From assembly GCA_964567085.1 (NCBI GenBank), contig CAZMKU010000041.1, forward strand, positions 1 through 13,596: a stretch of 13,596 nucleotides of DNA, given 5' to 3'. A program made the position numbers and the translations under genes. Source of the DNA: SVTX01 sp964567085. Its GTDB lineage: Bacteria; Bacillota; Clostridia; Oscillospirales; CAG-272. The notes below the pieces were generated by a model. That model was not told the DNA's origin. It worked only from the letters and a program-made list of their open reading frames with translations, and made no database searches. The stretch's first letter is position 1. The number at the start of each line of letters is the position of its first letter. This document shows, piece by piece, positions 6,133 to 12,981 of the stretch.

Positions 6133-8229
6133 TTGAGTATAAAAAGCAAAACGCCATTCAGAATAATATGCGTCTGCTGTATATTCGTTATCATTTCTCT
6201 TATTTATATCGTCCGTATGGTCAATATAAAAATAAACGCCGATCCCACGGAGCAGGAGACCGCGGCGTACGTAAGGGAAGAGCCTATTCTGGCGGTGAGA
6301 GGCGAAATATTTGACAGAAACGGTGTGTGTTTGGTTGCGAATACATATAAATATGATTTTGTGTTTGACAGCGAGGCTATGGCTCCTGACAGATACAGCC
6401 AGAATCTTGCGATTTTAGACGCGGTGAACGCTCTGGTGCTTACGGGTAACTCTGATAAGCGAACGGCAAGCTCGTTTCCGTTCGACGGTCAGTACCCTGA
6501 TTACGCGTATAAGGCGGAAGCCACTGACGGCGAATCGAATATATATTACAGATTGCTTAAAAGAATCGCGGAGGACGAGCTCGAGAGCGATTCCGACAAG
6601 AAAAAGACCGAGCTTGACGTAAATTATCTTGATAGCTTTTACAAGGAAAATCCGAGTGAATTTCCCGATGAGCAGGAGATAATCGACTATTTCGTCACAA
6701 GATATAAGCTTAATATAACCGATGACGACGGCAGTCCGATATATCCCGATTCCTGTGTCGATAAAATACTGCGAGTGCTTTACGATATGGAGGTTTCGGG
6801 CTTCTCCCCGGGCGCGCCGTACGTGTTGGCGGAAAACGTTGACCTGAGCCTGATCGCCTATATAAAGGAAATGAATATAGTGGGCGCGACGTTCTATATT
6901 TCAAATGAAAGGGAATACAAGTTCCCCGGCTACGCGTCTCACATTCTCGGCCGTACGGGCAGTATTCAGGCGGAGAGCTGGGATTATTACAACGAGCTTG
7001 GCTATAAAATTGATGCCATCGTAGGAATTGACGGCTGCGAAGCGGCGTTCGAGGAATATCTTCGCGGAATTGACGGTGTTATGGTCGTCAAGGAGGATGA
7101 GGACGGAAATATTATTGAAAAATACGTAAAGCAAGAGCCCGTGGCGGGTAAAAACGTGTATCTTACGATCGACATAAACGTTCAGATCGCCGCCGAGGAC
7201 GGACTTCGCGACAATATTGAGTACGTAAATTCAACCTTTGGCGCAGAGTCGAAGGCGGGCGCGCTCGTGGCTTTTGACGCCAACGACGGCGGACTGCTCG
7301 CGGTCGCGTCTTACCCGACGTATGATCTGACTACGTTCAGCGCGGATTATAACGATCTGCTCGTTGCGGACGGCTCGCCCCTCAATAACCGAGCCCTGCT
7401 CGGCATTTACGCCCCGGGCTCGACCTTTAAGCCCGCTATAGCCGCGGCGGCTATAGATAGCGGAGCGGTTTATTCGGGCACGAAGATCGGGTGTGACGGA
7501 GTTTACGATTATTTTGATAACCCGACGTGCTACGTTCATTCCGACGGAACGCAGAGATATCTCACCGCCTCGCAGGCGATAGAGGAATCCTGTAACTGCT
7601 ATTTTTACGAAATGGGCAGACTTATGGGAATAGATACTATGAATGAATATTGCCGCGCGCTTGGCTTCGGGCAGAAAACGGGACTCGAAATTGCCGAGGC
7701 GTCGGGACTTCTCGCAGGGGAGGATACTCTTGAGGATTGGAATGACGGCGAAACTATAAGAGCGGCGATAGGTCAGTCGACCAACGCGTTTACTCCCGTT
7801 CAGCTTGCTTCTTATATCGCGACTCTCCTGAACGGCGGCACGAGATACCGCGCGCATCTGTTATATCAGGTCAGAGAGCCGTTTACGGACGAGATAATTT
7901 ATTCGAACGGCGGAGAGGTCTTGAGTCAAATTGAGCTTTCGCAGGATGCTCTTGACCCTGTAAAGCTCGGTATGAAGAATATGATAAGCTCGTCTGTGAG
8001 CGTTTCGCGTTATATGAGAAATATTCCCGTAACGGTGGGAGGCAAAACGGGTACGGCACAGGTCGGCGGCGGACTTCGCGATAACGGCTTGTTTATTTGC
8101 GCCGCGCCCTATAATGCCCCCGACATAACAATCTGCTCGGTAATTGAACGCGCGGGCGGCGGCTCGTATGCGGCGCTTGCCGCGTCCAACGTGCTTGAGG
8201 CGTATTACGGAGTCGGCGTTGAGGGGTAA
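6133..8229 (+). CDS. mrdA: Class B penicillin-binding protein (PBP2-like transpeptidase)
   Basis: A 698-aa protein with one N-terminal membrane helix (about 9-29), a PBP dimer/pedestal region (from about 45, with VRGEIFDRNG near 52-61) and a C-terminal transpeptidase domain. The active-site motifs are complete: SxxK as S430-T-F-K433, SxN as S486-C-N488 and KTG at 638-640. Class B PBPs cross-link peptidoglycan outside the membrane. The operon with mreB points to the elongation enzyme PBP2/MrdA rather than division FtsI, though sequence alone leaves room for doubt. It starts with TTG (6133) behind AAGGAG (6121-6126), which may lower expression. No mreC, mreD or rodA is in the window. The 3' end runs into the palindrome-rich region. 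Confidence 0.88.
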   Translation: MSIKSKTPFRIICVCCIFVIISLIYIVRMVNIKINADPTEQETAAYVREEPILAVRGEIFDRNGVCLVANTYKYDFVFDSEAMAPDRYSQNLAILDAVNALVLTGNSDKRTASSFPFDGQYPDYAYKAEATDGESNIYYRLLKRIAEDELESDSDKKKTELDVNYLDSFYKENPSEFPDEQEIIDYFVTRYKLNITDDDGSPIYPDSCVDKILRVLYDMEVSGFSPGAPYVLAENVDLSLIAYIKEMNIVGATFYISNEREYKFPGYASHILGRTGSIQAESWDYYNELGYKIDAIVGIDGCEAAFEEYLRGIDGVMVVKEDEDGNIIEKYVKQEPVAGKNVYLTIDINVQIAAEDGLRDNIEYVNSTFGAESKAGALVAFDANDGGLLAVASYPTYDLTTFSADYNDLLVADGSPLNNRALLGIYAPGSTFKPAIAAAAIDSGAVYSGTKIGCDGVYDYFDNPTCYVHSDGTQRYLTASQAIEESCNCYFYEMGRLMGIDTMNEYCRALGFGQKTGLEIAEASGLLAGEDTLEDWNDGETIRAAIGQSTNAFTPVQLASYIATLLNGGTRYRAHLLYQVREPFTDEIIYSNGGEVLSQIELSQDALDPVKLGMKNMISSSVSVSRYMRNIPVTVGGKTGTAQVGGGLRDNGLFICAAPYNAPDITICSVIERAGGGSYAALAASNVLEAYYGVGVEG

Positions 8230-8448
8230 TTTTATCTGCCTTAAGGCAGATTTCATCGCGCAGCGATTTCGTCCACTAAATGCGGATTTCATCCGCCAAT
8301 GACGGATTTAAACAAAAATGCATCTGTGTAACGGGTGATGTTCTTAGCGGAGAATTTGAAAAGCACCGCTAAGTGGCACCGCTAAGTGCGAGCATCGCAT
8401 TTGACCGGTCAAATGCAAATATGGGCTAAGCCCAACCCCTTATACAAG
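8230..8448. repeat. Palindrome-rich gene-free stretch, left part
   Basis: No gene is visible. The stretch holds short hairpins in series: ATCTGCC-TTAA-GGCAGAT (8234-8251), ATCGC-GCA-GCGAT, GCGGAT-TTC-ATCCGC (around 8282-8297), CTTAGCGG (8343-8350) able to pair with either of two direct copies of GCACCGCTAAGTG (8363-8375 and 8376-8388), the perfect 20-bp palindrome GCATTTGACCGGTCAAATGC (8397-8416), and GGGC-TAA-GCCC (8423-8433). The tandem GCACCGCTAAGTG copies look like a recent module duplication. Style matches the repeat that follows. Confidence 0.75.
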
Positions 8449-8499
8449 CAGAAAAGAGAGAACAAAACGGTTTGATCCGTAATGTCCTCTCTTTTTCTG
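8449..8499 (+). terminator. Long hairpin with T-rich arm, possible terminator of the maf-mreB-PBP operon
   Basis: CAGAAAAGAGAG (8449-8460) pairs with CTCTCTTTTTCTG (8487-8499) with one bulged T; an inner stem ACGG/CCGT (8467-8470 with 8477-8480) lies in the loop. It is the first long stem with a T-rich 3' arm after the PBP gene, but the T-run is inside the stem, so termination is uncertain. It may instead be a module of the repeat. Confidence 0.4.
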
Positions 8500-8726
8500 T
8501 TAGTGATGTTTTTGCTATTGCAAAAGTGATGTTATTCGCCAAGCTCATAATGATGTTGCTCGCCAATGCTCGCAGTGATGTGATGTTTGCCCACTGTGCC
8601 GAAGGCACAACATCATTCACGCAGTGAACATCACAAGGCGAAGCCGTCATCACTTGCCCGTAAGGGCAAACATCGTTTAGCGTGATTTGTCCGTTAAGGA
8701 CATCACGCTAAAGCAGATGCTTTTTT
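8500..8726 (+). repeat. Hairpin-array intergenic repeat, copy 2 with left extension
   Basis: 8617-8726 matches 1-110 along its whole length. Modules: TGTGCC-GAA-GGCACA (8595-8609), TTCAC-GCA-GTGAA (8616-8628), GGC-GAA-GCC (8637-8645), TTGCCC-GTAA-GGGCAA (8654-8669), TAGCGTGAT..ATCACGCTA (8678-8710), ending GCTTTTTT. Spacers on the right half are CATCAC; on the left half (8502-8585) they are the complement GTGATG, so the array as a whole is also an inverted repeat: GATGTTTGCCC (8582-8592) can pair with GGGCAAACATC (8664-8674). No ORF, no spacer diversity and no leader: this is not CRISPR. It ends 27 bp before the promoter of the ABC operon. Confidence 0.85.
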
Positions 8727-8752
8727 GTTTGAAAGATTTTTCCAAATCTCTA

Positions 8753-8781
8753 TTGACAAAAGATTTCTTTGGGTGTATAAT
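8753..8781 (+). promoter_or_regulatory. Consensus sigma-A promoter of the ABC exporter operon
   Basis: Perfect -35 TTGACA (8753-8758), 17-bp spacer, perfect -10 TATAAT (8776-8781). Predicted start near 8788. Such a strong promoter in front of two terminators suggests control after initiation. Confidence 0.93.
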
Positions 8782-8819
8782 GTCGGTGTAATAAAATTTC
8801 AAGAAAGGAGGAGAATACA

Positions 8820-8894
8820 ATGACAAACATGCTTTACAACTGTTCTGTAAACAACAACATCAACGTGCTCGCCTCCGAGGAGATAAAGGCATAA
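8820..8894 (+). CDS. 24-aa leader peptide upstream of the ABC exporter genes
   Basis: ATG at 8820 with an excellent site AAGGAGGAG (8805-8813) encodes 24 residues beginning MTNMLYNCSV and ending ASEEIKA. Six residues are Asn, with a run NNNIN (11-15) read by AAC codons. It is too short for a membrane protein or enzyme and has no signal peptide. A perfect promoter and ribosome binding site on a 24-codon ORF, a small hairpin right after the stop (TCGGC-TTTT-GCCGA, 8897-8910) and two terminators before the ABC genes fit a regulatory leader peptide, as known for bmrB-bmrCD in Bacillus. I do not recognise the peptide itself. It could alternatively be a small stand-alone peptide gene. Confidence 0.7.
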   Translation: MTNMLYNCSVNNNINVLASEEIKA

Positions 8895-8914
8895 TTTCGG
8901 CTTTTGCCGATTTG

Positions 8915-8960
8915 CTCTCGCGGTGCGTCTGGGCGCGCCTCGGGGGTATTTTTTGTTTTT
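8915..8960 (+). terminator. First intrinsic terminator in the ABC leader
   Basis: CTCTCG (8915-8920) pairs with CGGGGG (8941-8946) using two G-T pairs, then a C/T mismatch, then GGTGCG (8922-8927) pairs with CGCGCC (8934-8939), loop TCTGGG. TATTTTTTGTTTTT follows directly (8947-8960). The 3' arm could alternatively pair downstream: GGCGCGCC (8932-8939) with GGTGCGCC (9014-9021), and GGGGG with CCCCC (9003-9007). Confidence 0.7.
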
Positions 8961-8962
8961 AT

Positions 8963-9000
8963 GGCACCCGTGGCGGCTCACGGGTGCCTTATGCTTTTTT
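8963..9000 (+). terminator. Second intrinsic terminator in the ABC leader
   Basis: A perfect 10-bp GC-rich stem GGCACCCGTG/CACGGGTGCC (8963-8972 with 8979-8988), 6-nt loop GCGGCT, then TTATGCTTTTTT. It lies between the only visible promoter and the exporter genes, so expression must pass it. Confidence 0.88.
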
Positions 9001-9074
9001 ATCCCCCTCGGACGGTGCGCCATTTACACAAGGCCACATTTACAAGAAAAAAAGACAAAGACAAAAAAGACAAA

Positions 9075-10817
9075 ATGAAGAAACTACTTGAACTTATGAA
9101 ACCGTATCGAAAAAGGCTTATTTTGGTAGCTGTGATCGATGCTGTCGGTATGATGTGCTCGCTGCTTATGCCATACGTTATGAGCGAGATAATTGAAAAG
9201 GGAATTTCCGCGGGCAACATTACGCTCGTATGGAAATACGCCGCCGTAATGGTCGTATTAGCGATCCTCTCGGTCGTAGCAAACATCGTATCGGCGAAGC
9301 TTAACACGAGCATATCTGCGCGCTATACCGCCGACCTGTGCCGCGTTACCTTCGAGAAGATCAACAGACTTTCGTACACGGATTATACCAAAATAGGGCC
9401 CTCGGGGCTGCTTACGAGAGCCACCGACGATATCTGGAACGTGGAGGGCACGGTAACGAGCCTTCCTTACACACTTTTTACAGTCCCGATAATGTTTATC
9501 GGCTCGGCGGCATTGGCGTTTTTAGCCGATCCCGTGCTGGCGGCGACCTTTATGCTCTCAATTCCGCCCGTGCTTATTCTGGTGCTCATTCTGATGCGCC
9601 CTCTGTACGATATGTGGGATAAATCCGATAAATACGTGGATCTGCAAAATAAGATCGTCAGAGAGCGGCTCTCGGGCTTGCGCGTCGTAAGAGCCTTTAA
9701 CAACGAACGACGCGAGCATGCAAGAGCCAAGACCGCCACGGAGGAAATGGCAAAATATATGATCCGCGCCAACACTCGCGGAGGAATGGTCGACCCTTTT
9801 GCGATGCTGCTTTTAAACCTCGCGACGGTTGCCGTCGTTTACGTCGGCGGTATGCGGGCGCAGGGCGGCTCGGGGATCGGCGCGGGCGGTGTTATCGCGG
9901 TCTTGCAGTACATAGGAATTATCTCGGGCGCGCTTATCAACATTTCGTGGACACTCGCGTGGCTGCCGAAGGTCAAGGTGTCTATGCGCCGTCTTAACGA
10001 AATACATTCAAGCGCCGATGAGGAAGCCATCGCCGAGGGAATGGGCGAGAAGCCGCAGGGCTTCGACATTGAGATAAAAAATCTCTCGTTTGCTTACCCT
10101 GAATCGAACAAAAACGTAATAAACGATCTTTCCCTGACGGTCAATGAGGGCGAGCATATCGCGCTCATCGGCGGTACGGGAAGCGGAAAGAGTACGCTTA
10201 TCAAGCTTCTCGCGGGACTTTTTGAGGCGACCGCAGGCGAGATCAGTATCGGCGGCGCGAATTATTCCCATGTGCGACGCGCGGACGTGCGCTCGCATTT
10301 CTCGGTCGCCCTGCAGAAGGCGCAGATATTTGAGGGCACTGTCCGCGACAACATAAGAATGGGTAAGCCCGACGCCACCGACGAGGAGATATATGAAATG
10401 CTTCGCTTGTCGAAAATGGCGGATTTCGTTGATTCTCACCCCGAGGGGCTGGATTATCTGCTCGTTGGCAGAGGTCAGAACGTCAGCGGAGGTCAGAGAC
10501 AGAGACTCAATATGGCGAGAACCGTTATCAAGGACGCCGATATTTACATTTTTGACGATAGCTTCAGCGCGCTGGACTTTCTTACCGAAAGCGAGATAAA
10601 GGAAAATTACGCGAAGCTTCTCGCGGGCAAGAGCCGTATCGTCGCCACACAACGTATCAGCACCGCTATGAGCGCGGATCGTATATACGTAATGGACAAG
10701 GGAAGCATCATCGGTGTGGGAACGCATAAGGAGCTTCTCGATTCCTGCCCGATCTACCGCGAAATTGCCGACTCACAGCTCGGCGGTCGCAGAGAGGAGG
10801 CAGAAGATGAAGAATAA
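9075..10817 (+). CDS. Heterodimeric ABC exporter subunit with degenerate ATP site (BmrC/TM287-like)
   Basis: A 580-aa half transporter: six membrane helices (about 14-36, 55-74, 130-150, 153-174, 240-262, 270-295), then a nucleotide-binding domain. Walker A GGTGSGKST (366-374, K372), signature VSGGQ (470-474), Walker B IYIFDD with Asp at 495 where the catalytic Glu belongs, and Gln526 (ATQR) in place of the switch histidine. Glu-to-Asp and His-to-Gln are the changes seen in the degenerate-site partner of TM287/288-type exporters. Such pumps export drugs or lipids across the membrane. Start: MKKLLELMKPYRKRL fits the family N-terminus; the reading frame is open upstream to 8904 but crosses the terminators. 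The ATG lacks a clear Shine-Dalgarno (A-rich AGACAAAGACAAAAAAGAC upstream), unusual here. It overlaps the next gene by 11 nt. Confidence 0.92.
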   Translation: MKKLLELMKPYRKRLILVAVIDAVGMMCSLLMPYVMSEIIEKGISAGNITLVWKYAAVMVVLAILSVVANIVSAKLNTSISARYTADLCRVTFEKINRLSYTDYTKIGPSGLLTRATDDIWNVEGTVTSLPYTLFTVPIMFIGSAALAFLADPVLAATFMLSIPPVLILVLILMRPLYDMWDKSDKYVDLQNKIVRERLSGLRVVRAFNNERREHARAKTATEEMAKYMIRANTRGGMVDPFAMLLLNLATVAVVYVGGMRAQGGSGIGAGGVIAVLQYIGIISGALINISWTLAWLPKVKVSMRRLNEIHSSADEEAIAEGMGEKPQGFDIEIKNLSFAYPESNKNVINDLSLTVNEGEHIALIGGTGSGKSTLIKLLAGLFEATAGEISIGGANYSHVRRADVRSHFSVALQKAQIFEGTVRDNIRMGKPDATDEEIYEMLRLSKMADFVDSHPEGLDYLLVGRGQNVSGGQRQRLNMARTVIKDADIYIFDDSFSALDFLTESEIKENYAKLLAGKSRIVATQRISTAMSADRIYVMDKGSIIGVGTHKELLDSCPIYREIADSQLGGRREEAEDEE

Positions 10818-12609
10818 GAATAAGAATAAGAATAAGAATAAGAAATCGAAATCCTCGGGTGTCAGCTCGTTCCGCGTCATCTTGCGAATAATGAAGGATT
10901 CTTTGGGGATTCTGCATTGGCTCATACTCGCGACGGCGTTGAGCATCGGCTCGGCATACCTCGCTATGATCGCGCCCGATATACTTGGTAATCTCACAAA
11001 TCAGATATACGACCTCGTTGGCAAGGGAGCAGAGCTTGACAATACGCTTTTCGGCAACCGCATCATTACCTTGGCGGCGGTATATCTTTTGTCCGCGCTG
11101 CTGGGCGCTCTGACAAAGGCGGTTATGAATTACTCGGTCAGCAGCTTTTTCACCTGTAAAATAAGAGTGAAAATGAGCGAAAAAATATCGAGAATACCTA
11201 TAAAGACGGTGGATAGCACGCCGAACGGTGAAATTATCTCCCGAATGACCAACGACGTCTCTATCATGGGCGGCTCGATACACGATATTTTCGGCGTAAT
11301 TATTAACGGCGTCATCCAGCTTATTATGATCTCCATAATTATCTTTACTCACGATCCTATCATGGCGCTCGCGGTAATAGTTTTCGTGCCTCTGTCGCTC
11401 ATTCTCTCGGCGGTGCTCGCCTCAAAAAGCGAAAAGCACTTCAACGAGTCGCGCGCGCTTGCGGGAAAAATGTACAGTATCTGCGAGGAGGATCTGGCTT
11501 GCTTCGACGCGGTAAAGATATTCTCGATCGAGGGCTCGCAGAACGCAAAATACAAGGACGTTACGGGTAAATACGCGAGCTTTGCGGAAAAGGGATATTT
11601 CATCTCGGGGCTTGTAAGTCCTATTGTAACGCTTATAAACAATCTGTCCTACGTGGCAATTTGCGTTATCGGCGCGCATCTGGTTATTCAGGGACGCGTT
11701 GACGTAGGCGCGCTCGTGGCGTTTATTATGTACACCAAGCTTTTCTCGGGCCCGCTTGAATCCATCGCAAACGGAATGTCGATGATCCAGTCCACTATCG
11801 CGTCGGCAAGACGAGTGTACGATTATCTTGACGGCGAGGAAATGGTCGAGGTCGAGCCCACGGGTAACGCGGACGTTCGCGGCGAGGTCGAGTTTTCCGA
11901 CGTTTGCTTCTCCTACGCTCCCGATAAGCCGCTTATCGAAAACCTCAATCTGCACGTGAATCCGGGGCAGAAGGTCGCTATTATCGGCCCCACGGGCGGC
12001 GGTAAGACCACTATCGTAAATATCTTAATGCGCTTTTACGATTCAAGGTCGGGTAAGGTCCTCGTCGATAACAGGGACATTTGTGAAATGAACAGATCCG
12101 AGGTAAGAGAAATGTTCGGTATGGTGCTTCAGGACACCATGCTTTTCTCGGGCAGCGTTTACGATAACATCGCCTACGGCAAGGAGGGTGCGACGTACGA
12201 CGAGGTCATGGACGCCGCGAGAAAGGCGCATATTGATAGCTTTATCGACGCGCTCCCCGACGGCTATAATACCCAGATAAACGAGGACAGTACAAATATC
12301 AGCGCGGGTCAGAAGCAGCTTTTGACTATCGCGAGAGCCTACCTTTCGGATAGACCTATTCTCATTCTCGACGAGGCGACGAGCAACGTCGATACGAGAA
12401 CCGAGCTGCTTATACAGAAAACCATGGATGAGCTTATGCGCGGCAGAACCGCGTTCGTTATCGCTCACAGACTTTCCACTATCGAGAATGCCGACGTCAT
12501 TCTCGTCGTGGATAACGGCTCGATAGTCGAGCAGGGAAGGCATAAGGAGCTGCTTTCTCGCGGAGGCTTGTACGCAAAGATCTATAATAGCCAGTACCCG
12601 AAGGGGTAA
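10807..12609 (+). CDS. Heterodimeric ABC exporter subunit with catalytic Glu/His (BmrD/TM288-like)
   Basis: A 600-aa half transporter. An N-terminal Lys-Asn repeat is followed by six predicted helices and a nucleotide-binding domain: Walker A GPTGGGKTT (394-402, K400), Q-loop VLQDTMLFSGSV, signature ISAGQ (498-502) instead of LSGGQ, Walker B LILDE with catalytic E523, switch H554 in IAHRLST. This subunit supplies the active Glu and His, while its altered signature faces the degenerate site of the partner, exactly complementary to the upstream protein. Together they form an asymmetric exporter, probably multidrug type. ATG 10807 has GAGAGGAGG (10793-10801) and overlaps the upstream stop (10815-10817), giving translational coupling; an in-frame ATG at 10714 would lie deep inside the previous gene. 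Confidence 0.94.
   Translation: MKNKNKNKNKNKKSKSSGVSSFRVILRIMKDSLGILHWLILATALSIGSAYLAMIAPDILGNLTNQIYDLVGKGAELDNTLFGNRIITLAAVYLLSALLGALTKAVMNYSVSSFFTCKIRVKMSEKISRIPIKTVDSTPNGEIISRMTNDVSIMGGSIHDIFGVIINGVIQLIMISIIIFTHDPIMALAVIVFVPLSLILSAVLASKSEKHFNESRALAGKMYSICEEDLACFDAVKIFSIEGSQNAKYKDVTGKYASFAEKGYFISGLVSPIVTLINNLSYVAICVIGAHLVIQGRVDVGALVAFIMYTKLFSGPLESIANGMSMIQSTIASARRVYDYLDGEEMVEVEPTGNADVRGEVEFSDVCFSYAPDKPLIENLNLHVNPGQKVAIIGPTGGGKTTIVNILMRFYDSRSGKVLVDNRDICEMNRSEVREMFGMVLQDTMLFSGSVYDNIAYGKEGATYDEVMDAARKAHIDSFIDALPDGYNTQINEDSTNISAGQKQLLTIARAYLSDRPILILDEATSNVDTRTELLIQKTMDELMRGRTAFVIAHRLSTIENADVILVVDNGSIVEQGRHKELLSRGGLYAKIYNSQYPKG
10810..10845 (+). repeat. Hexanucleotide microsatellite AAGAAT x5
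   Basis: Five tandem AAGAAT units then AAGAAA encode (Lys-Asn)5-Lys-Lys at residues 2-13 of the second ABC subunit. The first unit contains the stop codon of the upstream gene. Six-base units keep the frame, so slippage would only change the length of the cytoplasmic tail. Confidence 0.95.
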
Positions 12610-12613
12610 AGAC

Positions 12614-12643
12614 AAAGAGAACGGCGCAAGCCGTTCTCTTTTG
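12614..12643 (+). terminator. Intrinsic terminator of the ABC exporter operon
   Basis: A 12-bp stem AAAGAGAACGGC/GCCGTTCTCTTT (12614-12625 with 12630-12641), GCAA tetraloop, then TTG. The T-rich 3' arm with few free T residues suggests a bidirectional design. Confidence 0.82.
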
Positions 12644-12693
12644 TATGTTTATGAAAATTGTACGCGACTTGTCGATAGCTTTTATAAAGGCTA

Positions 12694-12722
12694 TTGACTT
12701 TTGTCTGATTTAATGATATAAT
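12694..12722 (+). promoter_or_regulatory. Sigma-A promoter of the structured RNA
   Basis: -35 TTGACT (12694-12699), 17-bp spacer, extended -10 TGA-TATAAT (12714-12722). Seven bases downstream is G12729, the first base of the closing helix of the RNA, so promoter and RNA structure agree on the 5' end. Confidence 0.9.
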
Positions 12723-12728
12723 AATTAT

Positions 12729-12937
12729 GCCAAACAATCTTAATATCATAGTTATAGGTTTTTTCTTTATAGGAAGCTATAGCTTTTTTCTGTTACATAA
12801 ATTTTAGCATATACGTTTTGGTAAAAACGCAGCTCCTGCTTGATTTGTGTAGCGATATACTATGAGAGATTGTTTGGCGACAATTGGAGTTCGCGTTTTT
12901 CGGTGCGCTGACTTCGGTTGGCGCACCTTTTTATTTT
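12729..12937 (+). ncRNA. Unclassified structured RNA, about 205 nt, with own promoter and terminator
   Basis: The predicted 5' end GCCAAACAATCT (12729-12740) is perfectly complementary to AGATTGTTTGGC (12867-12878). Inside, CATAGT (12747-12752) plus ATA pairs with TATACTATG (12856-12864) with one bulge, and local hairpins CGTTTT-GGTA-AAAACG (12814-12829) and GCAG-CTC-CTGC (12830-12839 region) follow. The RNA ends in an intrinsic terminator. AAAAACGC (12823-12830) could instead pair with GCGTTTTT (12893-12900). Size, closing helix and promoter could fit a 6S-like RNA, but I see no decisive motif; a cis-acting leader for the gene at 12982 is equally possible, since no promoter lies between. Confidence 0.6.
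12902..12937 (+). terminator. Intrinsic terminator at the end of the structured RNA
   Basis: An 11-bp stem GGTGCGCTGAC/GTTGGCGCACC (12902-12912 with 12917-12927, two G-T pairs), TTCG tetraloop, then TTTTTATTTT. Confidence 0.88.
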
Positions 12938-12981
12938 CGGAGCAAGAATACATTTCGAGTTATGCAAAAGGGAGGTATATT

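Noticed and set aside
8500..8726. CRISPR-like array of short repeats
   Set aside because: The units are different small hairpins with a constant 6-bp spacer; there are no equal-length unique spacers and no cas genes.
8932..9021. GGCGCGCC/GGTGCGCC long-range pairing as the antiterminator of the ABC leader
   Set aside because: The downstream partner is transcribed only after both terminators, so it cannot prevent termination; it also encloses rather than disrupts the second hairpin.
8904..9074. N-terminal extension of the first ABC subunit from ATG 8904
   Set aside because: It would cross both terminators, has no ribosome binding site, and encodes an atypical Arg/Pro-rich stretch; the family N-terminus begins at 9075.
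12729..12937. T-box, SRP RNA or RNase P RNA
   Set aside because: No T-box TGG bulge sequence or following tRNA-linked gene, no SRP GNAR-loop core, and too short for RNase P; 6S RNA remains possible but unproven.
12862..12981. Longer start for the 91-aa protein
   Set aside because: The extra 40 residues lie on the 3' arm of the RNA closing helix and its terminator, and ATG 12982 has a strong ribosome binding site.
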